Source of the DNA: Rhodobacteraceae bacterium EL129
Lineage (GTDB): Bacteria; Pseudomonadota; Alphaproteobacteria; Rhodobacterales; Rhodobacteraceae
NCBI GenBank assembly: GCA_900313005.1
Contig: ONZJ01000002.1
Location: forward strand, 479,001-543,000
Length of the DNA: 64,000 nt
Reading direction: 5' to 3'
Numbering within the stretch: the first letter of the stretch is position 1; each line of letters opens with the position of its first letter. The translations under genes and the position numbers were made by a program. A model generated the notes under the pieces. That model saw only the letters and a list, made by a program, of their open reading frames with translations. It did not search any database and was not told the DNA's origin. This document shows positions 9,735-17,809 of this stretch, piece after piece.

Positions 9735-10944
9735 GCGGCGCTATAGCTGGCCTCAGGGGCATTGGAACTGGCCGGTTGCATTGACCCATCAGCACGGGGT
9801 GCGGGCAGGACAGATGATCTTTACCGGCGGGCAGGTAGATTTGACGCCCTCTGGCGAGGTGCGCAATCCCGGGGATCTGACAGCGCAAACCGATGGGGCG
9901 ATGGCCTATCTTGGCCGCGTGCTGGAGGATCTGGGGGCGGATTATGAGGATCTGATCCGGCTGGTGGTGTATTTTGTAGGCGATGCTGCGGCAGAGGCGG
10001 CCCTGATGGACCAGATTGCCGGGATCATTGGCCCAACATCGCGGCCCGTGATCAACCTGATTGGGCTGCCCGAGCTGTGTTACCCCTCGATGATGGTTGA
10101 AATCGAAGGTGTCGCCATTCGGAGCACCGATGGTGCGCGGTTGGAGAAGACTTGCCTGCATCTGCCGGATTTACCTGCGTTGCCAATGGCTTATTCACAC
10201 GTCGTGCAGTGTGGTGCGATGATTGTGACATCGGATATGTCAGCTATGACGCCAGATGGCGCTGTGCCTGATCCAGGCAATGTGCAGGCCCAGACCATGC
10301 GGATGATGGACGCGCTGGGCGATGCTTTGGCTTCGGTGGGGGCGGAGTTCACCGACGTGGTCAAGCTGAACACCTATTACGCTGGCAATGGCACTGCCGA
10401 GGATTGGGAGGTGCCCGCCCGTATTCGCGCGCGCTATTTCCCTGATCCCGGACCTGCGCCCACTGGGATGCCCGTGCCGCACTTTCCGAACCGGGATCTG
10501 ATGGCCAAGATTGCCGTGACTGCGATGGTGGGGGTCGAGAAGGACCACAGCTGGCCCGAGGGGCATTGGGACTGGACAGCGCCCTTGCCCTACAAACACG
10601 GGGTGCGTGCGGGCGATATGATTTTTGTCGGTGGGCAGGTATCGTTGGATGCGCAGGCCAATGTGATTGATCCCGCACAGATGGTCGCCCAGACGCGCCG
10701 TGCGATGGACAATGTCGCAGCTGTGCTGGCCGAATTTGGCGCGGGGCTGGATGACGTGGTCAAGGTGACGACGTTTTATCAGGGCAACGCGAGCGCCGAT
10801 GATCTGCATGAGAACCTTCTGATCCGCTCGGCCAGTTACACCGCACCCGGTCCTGCCACCACGGGTATTCCGATGCCCGCACTGGTCTACGAGGACATGG
10901 TGATCGAAATCGAAGTGATTGCCATGCTGGACCGCAGGGCGTGA
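9727..10944 (+). CDS. Triple-domain RidA (YjgF/YER057c/UK114) fusion protein
   Basis: A 405-residue protein made of three consecutive RidA-like domains at about residues 1-132, 133-270 and 272-405. Domains 1 and 3 both open with a Trp-Pro-x-Gly-His-Trp motif and share the HGVRAG...GGQV pattern; domain 2 is more divergent. RidA proteins are normally single ~130-residue domains that form trimers and hydrolyse reactive enamine/imine intermediates. In domain 1 an Arg (SRPVINL) occupies the place of the catalytic Arg; domains 2 and 3 have Thr at the matching point (PTGMPV, TTGIPM). The gene overlaps hisD by 8 bp, so it is probably translated from the same transcript. One inference is that it is a pseudo-trimer with one active site. 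Confidence 0.88.
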   Translation: MTERRYSWPQGHWNWPVALTHQHGVRAGQMIFTGGQVDLTPSGEVRNPGDLTAQTDGAMAYLGRVLEDLGADYEDLIRLVVYFVGDAAAEAALMDQIAGIIGPTSRPVINLIGLPELCYPSMMVEIEGVAIRSTDGARLEKTCLHLPDLPALPMAYSHVVQCGAMIVTSDMSAMTPDGAVPDPGNVQAQTMRMMDALGDALASVGAEFTDVVKLNTYYAGNGTAEDWEVPARIRARYFPDPGPAPTGMPVPHFPNRDLMAKIAVTAMVGVEKDHSWPEGHWDWTAPLPYKHGVRAGDMIFVGGQVSLDAQANVIDPAQMVAQTRRAMDNVAAVLAEFGAGLDDVVKVTTFYQGNASADDLHENLLIRSASYTAPGPATTGIPMPALVYEDMVIEIEVIAMLDRRA

Positions 10945-11046
10945 CCTGCACGCCACGACACCGATCCCCTGCACTCAAGTGACATTGCCCCAGGGTCGCG
11001 GCTGCGTTAGGCATTGCACCGTATCTCTGTTCGAAAGCCTGCCCCG

Positions 11047-11526
11047 ATGACCAGCATCTGCCATATCGAGTTGGATGACGCCAACCTGCCTCCGCCCACG
11101 CCCGAAATCGAGCAAGAGCGGAAGGTCGCAATGTATGACCTCATCGAGGACAATACCTTCGCCTTGCCGCAGCGGGGCGATCGCGACATGCCAGAAGGCC
11201 CGTATCGTGTGGGGCTGTCGATCCGTGAAAAGCGGCTGGTGTTTGACATCAAGACCAAGGACGAAGATCCGGCGGCCGAGTTTCATCTGTCGCTCAGCCC
11301 GTTCCGTCAGGTGGTCAAGGATTACTGGGCGATTTGCGAAAGCTACTTTGACGCGGTCAAGAACATGCCGCCCAGCCAGATCGAGACGATTGATATGGCC
11401 CGGCGTGGGATCCACAACGAAGGCGCGCGTATTCTTGAGGAACGTCTGGACGGCAAGGCCGAGATCGACAACGACACCGCGCGCCGCCTCTTTACCCTGA
11501 TCTGCGTATTGCATTTCGGCGGGTGA
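11047..11526 (+). CDS. UPF0262 family protein
   Basis: A 159-residue soluble protein. I recognise UPF0262, a conserved alphaproteobacterial family of unknown function, from stretches such as RPYRVGLSIREKRL-like VGLSIREKRLVFDI, LSLSPFRQVVKDY and IDMARRGIHNEGA. The ATG of MTSICHIELDD is preferred over the open-frame start 11 codons earlier because it fits family length and has an upstream GAAAG. It lies 4 bp before the phosphatase gene, a pairing I recall from other alphaproteobacteria. Confidence 0.85.
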   Translation: MTSICHIELDDANLPPPTPEIEQERKVAMYDLIEDNTFALPQRGDRDMPEGPYRVGLSIREKRLVFDIKTKDEDPAAEFHLSLSPFRQVVKDYWAICESYFDAVKNMPPSQIETIDMARRGIHNEGARILEERLDGKAEIDNDTARRLFTLICVLHFGG

Positions 11527-11530
11527 GCGT

Positions 11531-11992
11531 ATGAGCGCGGAGCTTCCCCAATCCATCCTCTTTTGCTGCGATCACAACGCAGTGCGGTCGCCCATGGCCG
11601 AGGGGATCATGAAGAAGTTCTATGGCACAGACACTTACGTGCAATCCGCTGGTGTCAAAAGTGACATGGATATCGACGGGTTCAGCGTGACAGTGTGCCG
11701 CGAGCTGGAAGTGGAGCTGGAACGCCACCGCACCCGCAGCTTCGACGAGATGGAGCAATGGGGCGATGATCTGTCGTCGTTTGATCTGGTGGTCGCCCTC
11801 AGCCCTGCCAGTCAGCGCCGTGCACTTGAGCTGACACGGGTGTTTCATCTGGATGTGCTCTATTGGCCGATCATGGACCCCACGGGACTGGGGGAAACCC
11901 GCGAGGCCAAGCTGGACGCTTACCGCCAGACCCGCGACCAGATCATCAGCCATCTGACAGAAAAATGGGGCCCGGCGCGGGATACGACATGA
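11531..11992 (+). CDS. Low-molecular-weight protein tyrosine phosphatase family protein
   Basis: A 153-residue protein with the C-x5-R active-site loop at the N-terminus (CDHNAVRS, nucleophile Cys13 and Arg19) and a WPIMDPTG segment in the second half that supplies the catalytic Asp-Pro. The fold is shared by low-molecular-weight phosphotyrosine phosphatases and thioredoxin-coupled arsenate reductases. It lacks an obvious trio of redox cysteines and there is no ars gene nearby, so phosphatase is the more likely role. It follows UPF0262 by 4 bp and overlaps the next gene by 4 bp. Confidence 0.85.
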   Translation: MSAELPQSILFCCDHNAVRSPMAEGIMKKFYGTDTYVQSAGVKSDMDIDGFSVTVCRELEVELERHRTRSFDEMEQWGDDLSSFDLVVALSPASQRRALELTRVFHLDVLYWPIMDPTGLGETREAKLDAYRQTRDQIISHLTEKWGPARDTT

Positions 11993-12381
11993 AACAGACG
12001 ATTGAGACCTATTTCGCTGCGTTTAATGCAGGTGATGTGGACGCGATGCTGGCCTGCCTGGCTGAGGATGTGCGCCACCATGTCAACGAAGGCGCCGTGC
12101 GTGAGGGCAAAGACCAGTTTCGCGCCTTTTGCGAGCATATGAACCGCACCTACCGCGAAAATCTGACCGATTTGGTTGTGTTCGTGGCCGAGGACGGCAC
12201 GCGCGCCGCTGCCGAGTTTACCGTAAACGGCACCTATCTGGCGACGGATCCGGGTCTGCCTGAGGCGCATGGCCAAACCTACAGATTGCCCGCTGGCTCA
12301 TTCTTTAGTCTGCAGGACGGGCTGATCACGCGGGTGGTAACCTACTACAATCTGGCGGATTGGACCGCGCAGGTCTCTTGA
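11989..12381 (+). CDS. SnoaL/NTF2-like protein (ketosteroid isomerase fold)
   Basis: A 130-residue protein. The pattern YFAAFNAGDVDAMLACLAEDV at the start, an HHVNEG loop, and a C-terminal FFSLQDGLITRVVTYYN strand are typical of the SnoaL-like NTF2 superfamily, cone-shaped small proteins that bind or isomerise hydrophobic substrates. The substrate cannot be told from sequence. The start codon overlaps the phosphatase stop (ATGA) and its own stop overlaps the GNAT start, so it belongs to a tightly coupled four-gene unit. Confidence 0.75.
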   Translation: MKQTIETYFAAFNAGDVDAMLACLAEDVRHHVNEGAVREGKDQFRAFCEHMNRTYRENLTDLVVFVAEDGTRAAAEFTVNGTYLATDPGLPEAHGQTYRLPAGSFFSLQDGLITRVVTYYNLADWTAQVS

Positions 12382-12962
12382 TCCGCACCGAGCGGCTGAC
12401 GGGGGAGGCACTGATTGCAGCGCTCGACGATCTGGCGCAGCTGCGGATCACGGTCTTCCGGGCTTATCCTTACATCTACGATGGTGATCCCGCGTATGAG
12501 CGACGCTATTTGCAGACCTACCGCGACAGTGCAGATGCGATTTTAGTGGCAGCATTTGATGGGGGTCGGTTGGTCGGCGCGTCGACCGGGACGCCCATGG
12601 TACAGCACGCTGATGACTTTGGTGCCGCCTTTGCCGGACAGGATATTCCGCTGGATCAGATCTTCTATTGCGCTGAAAGTGTGCTGCTGCCCGAATACCG
12701 CGGGCAGGGGGTGGGACATGCCTTTTTTGACGCGCGTGAGGCACATGCCAGGGCGCTGGGCCTGACATACAGCGCATTTTGCGCTGTGATGCGCCCGGAA
12801 GGTCATCCCTTACGGCCTGAGGGGTATGGCCCGCTCGATCCGTTTTGGCGCAAGCGTGGATACGCCCCGCTGGAGGGGGTGCTTGCCCAGTATCGCTGGA
12901 AAGACCTTGACCAATCTCAAGAGACGGACCACCCGCTGCAATTTTGGATGCGCAAGATATAG
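12378..12962 (+). CDS. GNAT family N-acetyltransferase
   Basis: A 194-residue protein with the acetyl-CoA binding motif A of the GNAT fold, YRGQGVGHAFF, preceded by the conserved beta-strand AESVLLPE. The acceptor substrate is unknown. I chose the TTG start at 12378 (read MIRTERLTG), because it overlaps the preceding stop as TTGA and gives a normal N-terminus; another TTG six codons earlier is possible. It is the last gene of the UPF0262-phosphatase-NTF2-GNAT unit; no terminator is evident in the 181 bp that follow. Confidence 0.85.
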   Translation: MIRTERLTGEALIAALDDLAQLRITVFRAYPYIYDGDPAYERRYLQTYRDSADAILVAAFDGGRLVGASTGTPMVQHADDFGAAFAGQDIPLDQIFYCAESVLLPEYRGQGVGHAFFDAREAHARALGLTYSAFCAVMRPEGHPLRPEGYGPLDPFWRKRGYAPLEGVLAQYRWKDLDQSQETDHPLQFWMRKI

Positions 12963-13097
12963 CGGGCGATTCAGGCTGTACCCATAGATGTTGAGGGCTG
13001 CCAACAGGACCAGTCCTTTTTGTGGGATCGAGGTAACGCCCTTGAATCCATTCCGAGAAAAATAATTTTGCCGGCTTCCCAGGGTGATTCGCCTCTG

Positions 13098-13112
13098 TTA
13101 ACCTCTCGTTAA
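13098..13112. promoter_or_regulatory. CtrA-type binding site (TTAA-N7-TTAA)
   Basis: TTAACCTCTCGTTAA is an exact match to the full CtrA recognition form TTAA-N7-TTAA known from Caulobacter and Rhodobacteraceae. It lies 31 bp upstream of the Hint-domain gene start, in an A-rich tract, and is the only exact match I noticed in the intergenic regions. It suggests control of that gene by the CtrA response regulator. Confidence 0.55.
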
Positions 13113-13143
13113 TAAAAAAATAAAAGAGGCAGGCATACAGGCA

Positions 13144-14208
13144 ATGGGAACGGGCTTTCGAGGCACGTTCGTCATCTCCTGGTCGCAAACGGAAGTGGAC
13201 GGTTTGGAGGCCGCCCCAGTCCAATCTTTGGACGTGGGCACGGCGTGGTCCTGGCACGGTGAGCTCGTGCGGGTGGACGGACCATCTGAGTTTTTGCGAC
13301 TTGAGAACGCGAACGGTGAAGCAAACAGCCGCAAACGTGCGGCACGCATCGTGCGACGCTTGGTGGGCGCGGCACGCAGCAACACAACAGACATTCATAA
13401 CATCGAAGTTGATGAACCGCTGGTCGATAGCGGGTTCGTCGTCACGGACGGGGCGCAAAGTTACACCGTTACCCTGATTGAGGCCGGACGTAATGCACCG
13501 CCGCTTTTGATGTTTATGAATGACATTCCCCCGCGGAACACGGAAATGTGGGTGGTGCATCACACCTTGCGGACGCATCAAGACAATTCAACAGGTCCCG
13601 AAACCGGCGGTGTGATCTGTTTCACACCCGGCACGCGCATCGAAACGCCGGACGGCCCGCGGTTGGTTGAGGAACTGCGCGAGGGTGATTTTGTGCAGTC
13701 CAAAGACAATGGCGCACAAGAAATTCAATGGATCGGAAGCCGCCGCATGTCTGGTGCACGTTTGTTTGCGATGCCAAAGCTGCGCCCGATCCGCATTCGG
13801 GCCGGCGCGCTGGGCGTTAAGCGCCCTGACGAAGAATTGCTGGTCTCGCCCGAGCACCGCATGCTGGTGAAGGGGGACGTGGCGATGGCGCTGTTCAACA
13901 CACCAGAGGTGTTGGTGTCGGCCAAGGACCTAATCAACAATTCCTCGATAAATGTTGATATGGCCGTGCGAGAGGTCACGTATTTTCACATCCTTCTGCC
14001 GCAGCATCAGATCTTGTGGGCCAATGGGGTTGAAACCGAAAGCTTCCACCCGGCCAGTGCATCTCTGACCACGCTGGACGAAGGTGATCGCAAACGCCTG
14101 ATTGGGCTATATCCTCGGCTGGAATATGAGCCACAGTCCTACGGCGGGTTTTCGCGGCGCAGCCTGAGCGCGTCTGAGGCGGCAATCTTGTCGCATGAGG
14201 CGGCTTGA
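13144..14208 (+). CDS. Hint (Hedgehog/intein) domain-containing protein
   Basis: A 354-residue protein. The first ~155 residues show no motif I recognise. A Hint domain follows from about residue 160: CFTPGTRIETPDGPRLVEEL, then a GDFV strand, WIGSR, and SPEHRMLV with its conserved His. The end of the Hint fold is FHILLPQHQILWANG, followed by ESFHPA. Hint proteins of this type are frequent in marine alphaproteobacteria; intein-like Hint domains self-cleave, but there is no C-terminal His-Asn and no flanking extein pattern here, so splicing is unlikely. No signal peptide is visible. The CtrA-type box just upstream suggests control together with motility or gene-transfer functions. Confidence 0.85.
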   Translation: MGTGFRGTFVISWSQTEVDGLEAAPVQSLDVGTAWSWHGELVRVDGPSEFLRLENANGEANSRKRAARIVRRLVGAARSNTTDIHNIEVDEPLVDSGFVVTDGAQSYTVTLIEAGRNAPPLLMFMNDIPPRNTEMWVVHHTLRTHQDNSTGPETGGVICFTPGTRIETPDGPRLVEELREGDFVQSKDNGAQEIQWIGSRRMSGARLFAMPKLRPIRIRAGALGVKRPDEELLVSPEHRMLVKGDVAMALFNTPEVLVSAKDLINNSSINVDMAVREVTYFHILLPQHQILWANGVETESFHPASASLTTLDEGDRKRLIGLYPRLEYEPQSYGGFSRRSLSASEAAILSHEAA

Positions 14209-14257
14209 GGTGATCCTGTAGTACGGGTGTCGTATCGCCTTCGGCGATCCGATCCAT

Positions 14258-14310
14258 GCGAGGGGCCAGCCCCTCGCGCTTCCCGGAGTATTTAGGGAAC
14301 GATGAAGAGG
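14258..14310. repeat. Extragenic hairpin plus GGAGTATTT motif (copy 1)
   Basis: A perfect 8-bp stem (GCGAGGGG and CCCCTCGC, loop CCAG) at 14258-14277 is followed by CCCGGAGTATTTAGGGAACG and ATGAAGAGG. A related arrangement, hairpin then GGGAGTATTTGACAAAGG and TGAAG, occurs at 58458-58499. There is no T run, so it is not a classical terminator. It looks like a member of a dispersed extragenic element; I recall similar strings after genes in Rhodobacteraceae. Confidence 0.45.
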
Positions 14311-14346
14311 TGCTGTGGCCTATGGCGCAGGCGCAGCATTCGTGCG

Positions 14347-14374
14347 TTGACTCCGTCCGCAACCCCTGTATAAG
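14347..14374 (+). promoter_or_regulatory. Sigma-70-type promoter of rpsD
   Basis: TTGACT (-35) and TATAAG (-10) are separated by 16 bp, a close match to consensus. The -10 ends 96 bp before the rpsD start codon, leaving a leader of about 90 nt that could hold the S4 autoregulatory site, although I cannot see a defined structure. Confidence 0.65.
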
Positions 14375-14470
14375 CGCGGCTTCATTGGTGTTGGTGGCCC
14401 TCGCAAGGGGATGCCTGTCAGGTTTCGACCAAAGGACAACGCCCTTCATAACGTAAGAAGGAGATCAGCC

Positions 14471-15091
14471 GTGACAAAACGCACGTCTGCCAAGTACAAA
14501 ATTGACCGCCGGATGGGTGAAAACATCTGGGGTCGTCCAAAATCCCCCGTCAATCGTCGCGAAAGCGCGCCTGGCCAGCACGGTCAGCGCCGCAAGGGCA
14601 AGATGTCAGACTTTGGTCTGCAGTTGCGCGCCAAGCAGAAGCTCAAAGGTTACTACGGCGATTTGACCGAGAAACAGTTCAAGCGCATCTACGCTGAAGC
14701 GGCTCGTGTCAAAGGCGACACCGGTGAAAACCTGGTGGGTCTGCTGGAGCGTCGTCTGGACGCCGTTGTCTACCGCGCCAAGTTCGTGGCGACCATGTTT
14801 GCCGCCCGTCAGTTCGTGAACCACGGCCACGTCCGTGTGAACGGCAAAAAGGTGAACATCCCGTCTTATCGCGTGAAAGAAGGCGACGTGATCGAAGTGC
14901 GTGACCGCTCCAAGCAAATGGCGGTTCTGCTGGAAGCCACTCAACTGGCTGAGCGTGATGTGCCTGATTACATCGACGCAGATCATTCCAAGATGTCCGC
15001 AACGTTTGTCCGTACACCGGGTCTGGGCGACGTGCCTTATCCAGTGATGATGGAACCAAACCTCGTCATCGAATTCTACGCGCAGAACTAA
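14471..15091 (+). CDS. rpsD: 30S ribosomal protein S4
   Basis: A 206-residue primary 16S rRNA-binding protein of the small subunit. The N-terminal basic region is followed by the S4 RNA-binding domain: the stretch [13 protein letters not shown], the signature around [21 protein letters not shown], and [10 protein letters not shown]. The start is a GTG (TKRTSAKYK...) preceded by a strong AAGGAGAT sequence; the open frame extends 20 codons further upstream over the leader but has no ribosome-binding site. It stands alone, with its own promoter and terminator, as is usual in alphaproteobacteria. Confidence 0.98.
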   Translation: MTKRTSAKYKIDRRMGENIWGRPKSPVNRRESAPGQHGQRRKGKMSDFGLQLRAKQKLKGYYGDLTEKQFKRIYAEAARVKGDTGENLVGLLERRLDAVVYRAKFVATMFAARQFVNHGHVRVNGKKVNIPSYRVKEGDVIEVRDRSKQMAVLLEATQLAERDVPDYIDADHSKMSATFVRTPGLGDVPYPVMMEPNLVIEFYAQN

Positions 15092-15114
15092 CAACTGTTA
15101 CAATTCTGCCAAGG

Positions 15115-15150
15115 GCCGCGACGGGAAACCGCCGCGGCTCTTTTGTTTTT
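15115..15150 (+). terminator. Rho-independent terminator of rpsD
   Basis: Stem GCCGCG (15115-15120) pairs with CGCGGC (15133-15138) across a 12-nt loop and is followed by TCTTTTGTTTTT. It begins 24 bp after the rpsD stop. Confidence 0.8.
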
Positions 15151-15195
15151 GAAGCGATCATGCGCATATGCCCCTGATCTGGGGAGGATCACAGG

Positions 15196-16281
15196 ATGAC
15201 AAAGATCACACCACAACCGGGTATTCTGGATATTGAGCTTTACCAAGGTGGGGCGTCTCATGTCGCGGGTGTGGCCAATGTGGTCAAACTCAGCTCGAAC
15301 GAGAACCCGTTTGGCCCGTCGGATGCCGCCAAAGATGTGTACCGCAAGCTGGCGTTTGAAATGCACCGCTATCCATCTTCGGATCATACATCGCTGCGTG
15401 CGGCCATTGGCGCGGTGCACTCTGTTGACCCAGACCGTGTGATTTGCGGGGCAGGCAGCGATGAGATTATTGCGTTTCTCTGCCAGGCTTACGCGGGTCC
15501 GGGGACGCAAGTGATTCACACCGAGCACGGCTTTGCCATGTACCGCATATCGGCCATGGCTGCGGGGGCCACGCCGGTCGAGGTGCCAGAACGCGAACGC
15601 GTGACGGATGTGGACGCGATATTGGCGGCTTGTACCGACAAGACGCGGCTGGTTTTTGTGGCCAATCCCAACAACCCCACCGGCACCATGGTGGGAGAAA
15701 GCGAACTGGCGCGTTTGGCGCGGGGCCTGCCTGAACAAGCAATGTTGGTGATTGATGGCGCCTATGCCGAGTTTGTCGAAGGCTATGACGGCGGTGCCGG
15801 ATTGGTCGATGCCAACGAGAATGTCGTGATGACCCGCACGTTTTCAAAGATTTATGGGCTGGGCGCCCTGCGGATCGGCTGGGGCTACGGACCGCGTCAT
15901 GTGGTGGATGTGCTTAACCGCATTCGGGGTCCGTTTAATGTCAGCCAGCCTGCCCTGGCCGCTGCTGAGGCGGCCGTGAAAGACGTGGCCTGGACCAACA
16001 AATGCCGCGATGACAACACCCGTCTGCGCGCCTGGCTGGCCGAGGCTTTGGCCGAACACGGCGTGCCGTCAGACACATCGACCGCGAATTTTATATTGGC
16101 GCGCTTTGCCAGCCAGGACGAGGCTGAGGCCTGTGATGGGTTCCTCAAGTCCGAAGGGCTGATCGTGCGGCGTGTGGCGGGTTACAAACTGCCCAACTGC
16201 CTGCGGATCACCGTCGGCGATGAGGCAAGCTGCCGTCAGGTGGCGCATGCGGTTGGCAAGTTTATGGAGCAGGCCAGATGA
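15196..16281 (+). CDS. hisC: Histidinol-phosphate aminotransferase HisC
   Basis: A 361-residue PLP-dependent class I/II aminotransferase that converts imidazole acetol phosphate to histidinol phosphate. Visible motifs are [11 protein letters not shown] near the N-terminus, NPNNPTG, the Asp-x-x-Tyr of IDGAYAEF, and [11 protein letters not shown] with the PLP lysine Lys218. The Arg of the substrate carboxylate site is in the C-terminal LRITVG stretch. It overlaps the dehydrogenase gene by 4 bp. Because that partner works on aromatic amino acids, this enzyme may also transaminate prephenate or phenylpyruvate, as HisC homologues sometimes do. Confidence 0.95.
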   Translation: MTKITPQPGILDIELYQGGASHVAGVANVVKLSSNENPFGPSDAAKDVYRKLAFEMHRYPSSDHTSLRAAIGAVHSVDPDRVICGAGSDEIIAFLCQAYAGPGTQVIHTEHGFAMYRISAMAAGATPVEVPERERVTDVDAILAACTDKTRLVFVANPNNPTGTMVGESELARLARGLPEQAMLVIDGAYAEFVEGYDGGAGLVDANENVVMTRTFSKIYGLGALRIGWGYGPRHVVDVLNRIRGPFNVSQPALAAAEAAVKDVAWTNKCRDDNTRLRAWLAEALAEHGVPSDTSTANFILARFASQDEAEACDGFLKSEGLIVRRVAGYKLPNCLRITVGDEASCRQVAHAVGKFMEQAR

Positions 16282-17195
16282 GCCAAGTCTATGATCGTGT
16301 GGCCCTCATCGGGTTAGGGCTGATTGCGTCGTCCATGTTCTGGGCGATGAAACGCGCGGGATTGGCGGGTGAAGTGACAGGCTATGCGCGGTCGGCTGAG
16401 ACCCGTGACACGGCCCGCGAGATTGGGCTGTGTGACCGCGTCTGCGATAGCATGGCCGAGGCTGTGAAGGACGCTGATCTGGTGGTCCTTTGTGTGCCGG
16501 TGGGGGCCATGGGGGCCGTGGCGGCCGAAATTGCGCCCGCCTTGAAACCGGGTGCCACGATCAGTGACGTAGGTTCGGTCAAGGCCGAGGTGATTGCCGC
16601 CGTCGCGCCGCATCTGCCTGAAAATGTGCATTTTGTCCCGGCCCATCCGTTGGCCGGGACCGAACATTCGGGGCCACGATCCGGCTTTGCGGAACTCTTT
16701 GACGAGAGATGGACCCTGATTGTGCCGATGGAAAACAGTGACCGGGGTGCGGTTGGGCGGGTCAATGCCCTGTGGCAAGGCATGGGCGCCTTTACCGAGG
16801 AAATGGATGCCGAGCACCATGATCTGGTGTTGGCCGTGACCAGCCATGCGCCGCATTTGATCGCCTACACGATGGTAGGTGTTGCTGACGATCTGCGCCG
16901 GGTCACTGACACTGAAGTTATTAAATACTCTGCCGCTGGGTTCAGGGATTTCACCCGGATTGCAGCCTCGGATCCCACGATGTGGCGAGATGTGTTCTTG
17001 AACAACAAGGACGCCACCCTGGAAATTCTGGGCCGCTTCACCGAAGAGCTGTTTGCCCTGCAGCGCGCCATTCGAACCGGGGACGGAGATCATTTACACG
17101 CGTATTTCACCCGGACACGTGCGGTACGCCGTGGTATTATCGAGGCTGGGCAAGATACCGATGCGCCTGACTTTGGGCGCGCGAAAAAGGGCTGA
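16278..17195 (+). CDS. Prephenate/arogenate dehydrogenase family protein
   Basis: A 305-residue enzyme of tyrosine synthesis that oxidatively decarboxylates prephenate (or arogenate) with NAD(P). The Rossmann motif is GLGLIASS, where the third glycine of the usual GxGxxG is Ala. The catalytic region [15 protein letters not shown] contains the conserved His residues, and [11 protein letters not shown] follows. It overlaps hisC by 4 bp. Lack of a fused chorismate mutase domain fits the cyclohexadienyl dehydrogenase (TyrC) type. Confidence 0.93.
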   Translation: MSQVYDRVALIGLGLIASSMFWAMKRAGLAGEVTGYARSAETRDTAREIGLCDRVCDSMAEAVKDADLVVLCVPVGAMGAVAAEIAPALKPGATISDVGSVKAEVIAAVAPHLPENVHFVPAHPLAGTEHSGPRSGFAELFDERWTLIVPMENSDRGAVGRVNALWQGMGAFTEEMDAEHHDLVLAVTSHAPHLIAYTMVGVADDLRRVTDTEVIKYSAAGFRDFTRIAASDPTMWRDVFLNNKDATLEILGRFTEELFALQRAIRTGDGDHLHAYFTRTRAVRRGIIEAGQDTDAPDFGRAKKG

Positions 17196-17199
17196 GTGT

Positions 17200-17805
17200 A
17201 TGCGTTTTCTATTGTTTATCCCATTGATATTAATGGGTTGTGGTATGATCGGCGGCGGGAAGGACAAGCATCAATTCTCCTCCAAAGGATCGGTTTGCGG
17301 CATTCCCGCAATTAAAGGCGAGGCCGTGGGAGATGTGCCTGGACGTGGCGGCTGTGGCATTGAAAATGCGGTGCGCGTCACATCGGTCGGCGGCATCACG
17401 CTGAGCCAGTCCTCGTTGATGAATTGCCAGACCGCGCAGGCGTTGAATGGTTGGGTCAGCAATGCGGCGGTTCCTGCGGTGGGCAAACGCGGTGGCGGGC
17501 TGACCAGCCTGCGCGTCGTGGCGCATTACGCCTGCCGGAACCGCAACAACGCGCGCAGTGGCCGCCTGTCGGAACACGCCAAGGGCAATGCCATTGATCT
17601 GGCGGGTTTCGGGTTGGCCGATGGCGGCGAAATCACTGTGCTGAGTGATTGGGGTGGCGGCAAGGACGGCAAAATCCTGCGGGAGTTGCACAGCTCGGCC
17701 TGCGGACCGTTTGGCACAGTGTTGGGGCCAAAATCGGATCGGCACCATCAGGACCATTTCCACTTTGACACCGCCAGCTATCGCGGCGGGCCTTACTGCA
17801 AGTAA
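17200..17805 (+). CDS. Extensin-like family lipoprotein
   Basis: A 201-residue protein. MRFLLFIPLILMGC is a lipoprotein signal with lipobox LMGC, placing it in the periplasm on a membrane. The mature part resembles the extensin-like C-terminal domain: NCQTAQALNGW, HYACRNRNN, a SEHAKGNAIDLAGF stretch, and HHQDHFHFD near the end. The conserved His and Asp residues recall D-alanyl-D-alanine peptidase metal sites, so a cell-wall role is plausible but unproven. Six or more cysteines suggest disulfides. The chosen ATG lies 5 bp after the dehydrogenase stop; the longer open frame overlaps that gene. Confidence 0.8.
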   Translation: MRFLLFIPLILMGCGMIGGGKDKHQFSSKGSVCGIPAIKGEAVGDVPGRGGCGIENAVRVTSVGGITLSQSSLMNCQTAQALNGWVSNAAVPAVGKRGGGLTSLRVVAHYACRNRNNARSGRLSEHAKGNAIDLAGFGLADGGEITVLSDWGGGKDGKILRELHSSACGPFGTVLGPKSDRHHQDHFHFDTASYRGGPYCK

Positions 17806-17809
17806 CCCT

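Noticed and set aside
12448-13581. 377-residue minus-strand open frame across the GNAT and Hint genes
   Set aside because: Antisense to two well-supported genes and composed of low-complexity His/Arg-rich sequence typical of shadow frames.
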